Source of the DNA: Sphaerisporangium sp. TRM90804
GTDB lineage: Bacteria; Actinomycetota; Actinomycetes; Streptosporangiales; Streptosporangiaceae
Direction: 5' to 3'
Length of the DNA stretch: 64,000 bases
Assembly (NCBI RefSeq): GCF_029846175.1
Contig: NZ_JARWAC010000007.1
Location: forward strand, 248,001-312,000
Shown here: positions 62,563 through 64,000 of the stretch, piece by piece
Layout of the letters: each line of letters begins with the position of its first letter
Position numbering within the stretch: position 1 is the first letter of the stretch
The notes under the pieces: generated by a model
What the model was told of the DNA's origin: nothing
The model's database searches: none
The model's input: the letters and a program-made list of their open reading frames with translations, nothing else
Translations under genes and position numbers: made by a program

Positions 62563-63873
62563 GTGACTCTTACGTCCCGCGTCGGCAGCCGGGAGATCCT
62601 CCGCCTCGCCGTGCCCGCGTTCGGCGCGCTGGTGGCCGAGCCGCTCTTCATCCTGGTGGACTACGCCATCGTCGGACGCCTGGGCACCTCCTCCGTCGGC
62701 GCGCTGGGCGTCGCCGGCGCCGCGCTCACCACCGTGGTGAACATCTGCGTCTTCCTCGCCTACGGCACGACGGCGGCCGTGGCGCGCCAGGCGGGGGCCG
62801 GCGACCTGGCCCGGGCGGTGAAACAGGGTGTCGACGGGCTGTGGCTGGCCCTCGGGCTCGGCGTCGCGCTCATCGCGGTCTGCTGGCCGCTCGCGCCGGG
62901 CATCGTCGAGCTGTTCGGCGCCTCGCCGGACGTCGCGGACCAGGCCGTCACCTACCTGCGCATCAGCCTGCTGGGCCTGCCCGCCCTGCTGGTCATCCTG
63001 GCCGGGACGGGCATCCTGCGCGGGCTGCAGGACACGGTGACGCCCCTGGTGGTGTCCATCGGCTCCTTCGCGCTCAACGCCGTGCTGAACTACCTGTTCG
63101 TCCTGGTCGCGGGGTGGGGCATCGCCGGATCCGCGTGGGGCACCGTCATCGCCCAGGGGCTGGGCGCCGCGGTCTACCTGCTCGTGGCCTACCGGGCCGC
63201 CCGGAAGCACCGGGTGCCGATACGGCCCGACCCGGCGGGCGTCAAGGCGTCCGGCACGGCCGGCTTCGCCCTGCTGGTCCGGACGATCTGCCTGCGCGTC
63301 GTGCTCCTGGTCGCGACCGTCGCCGCCACCCGCATGGGCGTCGCCCAGTTGGCCGCGCACGCGATCGCCACCCAGATCTGGACCCTGATGGCCTTCGCCC
63401 TGGACGCGATCGCCATCGCCGGGCAGGCGATCACCGGGCACGCGCTCGGCGCCGGCGACGTCCGGCGCACCCGTGCCGCCACCAGGACGATGGTCGTCTG
63501 GGGCGTCGGGTACGGCATCGTGCTGGGCGCGGCGCTCCTGCTGCTGCGGCCGGTCGTGCCCGGCCTGTTCGGCGCCGATCCCGTGGTGGGCGCGCACCTC
63601 ACGTCGGTGCTGTTGGTGGTCGCGCTGCTACAGCCCCTGGCGGGCGTGGTCTTCGTCCTGGACGGCGTGCTGATCGGGGCGGGCGACCGGCGCTACCTCG
63701 CCTGGGCCTCCGCCCTGACGACGGTCGTGTACCTGCCCGCCGCGCTGCTCGCCGTCCACCTCGGCGGCGGCCTGGTGGCGCTGTGGTGGGCGCTCGGCGT
63801 GTGGATGGCCGCCCGGTTCGTCACCCTCGGCCTGCGGGCCCACGGACGCGCCTGGCTCGTGACCGGCGGCTGA
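62563..63873 (+). CDS. MATE-family efflux transporter
   Basis: The 436-residue protein has twelve hydrophobic segments and MATE features: LAVPAFGALVAEPLFILVDYAIVGRLG, and the second half repeats it with LDAIAIAGQAITGHALGAGD. It exports cationic drugs or lipids using Na+ or H+. GTG at 62563 is the start, without a strong ribosome site. The gene is divergent from dnaB, a linkage also known in other actinomycetes, though in Streptomyces the order and strand differ. Confidence 0.92.
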   Translation: MTLTSRVGSREILRLAVPAFGALVAEPLFILVDYAIVGRLGTSSVGALGVAGAALTTVVNICVFLAYGTTAAVARQAGAGDLARAVKQGVDGLWLALGLGVALIAVCWPLAPGIVELFGASPDVADQAVTYLRISLLGLPALLVILAGTGILRGLQDTVTPLVVSIGSFALNAVLNYLFVLVAGWGIAGSAWGTVIAQGLGAAVYLLVAYRAARKHRVPIRPDPAGVKASGTAGFALLVRTICLRVVLLVATVAATRMGVAQLAAHAIATQIWTLMAFALDAIAIAGQAITGHALGAGDVRRTRAATRTMVVWGVGYGIVLGAALLLLRPVVPGLFGADPVVGAHLTSVLLVVALLQPLAGVVFVLDGVLIGAGDRRYLAWASALTTVVYLPAALLAVHLGGGLVALWWALGVWMAARFVTLGLRAHGRAWLVTGG

Positions 63874-63938
63874 GCGCGCCGGGCCGCGCGAGAGGGGCGC
63901 CGGGCCCGCGCGCCCGGCGGGCCTGTGCCGGGAAGACG

Positions 63939-63972
63939 AAGGGCCCCTTCCCCGCCGGGGGAAGGGGCCCTT
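63939..63972. terminator. Terminator after MATE gene
   Basis: A perfect 15-bp stem (63939-63953 with 63958-63972) with a GCCG loop lies 66 bases after the stop. It probably also serves a gene entering from the right edge on the minus strand, of which only about 28 bases are visible. Confidence 0.85.
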
Positions 63973-64000
63973 GTCAGCCGTCGTGCGGGACGTCAGGAAC

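Noticed and set aside
61549-63597. Very long open frames opposite dnaB and the MATE gene
   Set aside because: Typical high-GC third-position shadows; the residue composition is Arg/Gly/Ala-rich without motifs.

Overview
The window is high-GC DNA with GTG/TTG starts, frequent leaderless genes, 4-bp stop/start overlaps, F420-type and SURF1 genes, AfsR/SARP and MmyB regulators and an SCO5389-type gene. It reads as chromosomal core sequence of a mycelial or related Actinobacterium, perhaps Streptosporangiales-like; the order is an inference and the sequence does not fix the genus. No insertion sequence, prophage, integrase or CRISPR array is visible.

Layout. 1-5.3 kb: start of a universal stress protein, an Rv1733c-like membrane protein, a Pro/Thr-rich membrane protein, a CopD-CtaG fusion, a CsbD-like stress protein and an RraA-like protein. 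5.6-11.8 kb: VOC protein, membrane acyltransferase, LytR-CpsA-Psr (LCP) enzyme, HAD phosphatase, 6-phosphogluconate dehydrogenase. 12-24.4 kb: XRE-TPR regulator, undecaprenyl-diphosphatase, a GH95-like protein that seems to have lost its catalytic residues, a membrane Ser/Thr kinase, a CooC-like ATPase followed by an SCO5389-like protein, a secreted protein and a large AfsR/SARP-NB-ARC-TPR regulator. 24.8-34.4 kb: small regulator and enzyme modules (TetR+GNAT divergent from HxlR; TetR+LLM oxidoreductase with a clear operator), SURF1, a variant amidohydrolase, and a secreted protein with a Lys/Ala/Pro-rich linker and an M15-like peptidase end.

34.4-41.2 kb is a housekeeping block on the minus strand: SRP RNA, dnaX, ybaB, recR, a DUF5063 gene, lysC and asd, with tRNA-Ser(GGA) divergent from it. 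41.4-46.5 kb holds small proteins, a zinc metallopeptidase, a secreted Lys/His-repeat protein, a GNAT and a Cys-rich secreted protein. 46.8-50.5 kb has tRNA-Ser(CGA), tadA and two tandem tadA-associated paralogues, divergent from upp, then a 52-residue membrane peptide coupled to a PH-domain membrane protein. 50.6-59.5 kb is regulatory: XRE-TPR, FadR-type GntR, a second-looking dnaN, a NarL/histidine-kinase pair divergent from a drug-type ABC exporter, an MmyB-type regulator and SoxR with its operator. 59.8-64 kb: an aminoglycoside-phosphotransferase-fold protein, dnaB, a DnaA-box cluster and a MATE exporter.

Themes are envelope biology (LCP, UppP, kinase, peptidase, several secreted proteins), replication and repair (dnaX, recR, dnaB, dnaN), tRNA modification and many one-component regulators. 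The most promising leads are the GH95-like probable pseudoenzyme with in-frame tandem repeats, the tadA-associated paralogue pair beside its tRNA, the coupled membrane micropeptide/PH protein, the Lys/His repeat protein, and the DnaA-box cluster between dnaB and the MATE gene. None of these is proven new from sequence alone.
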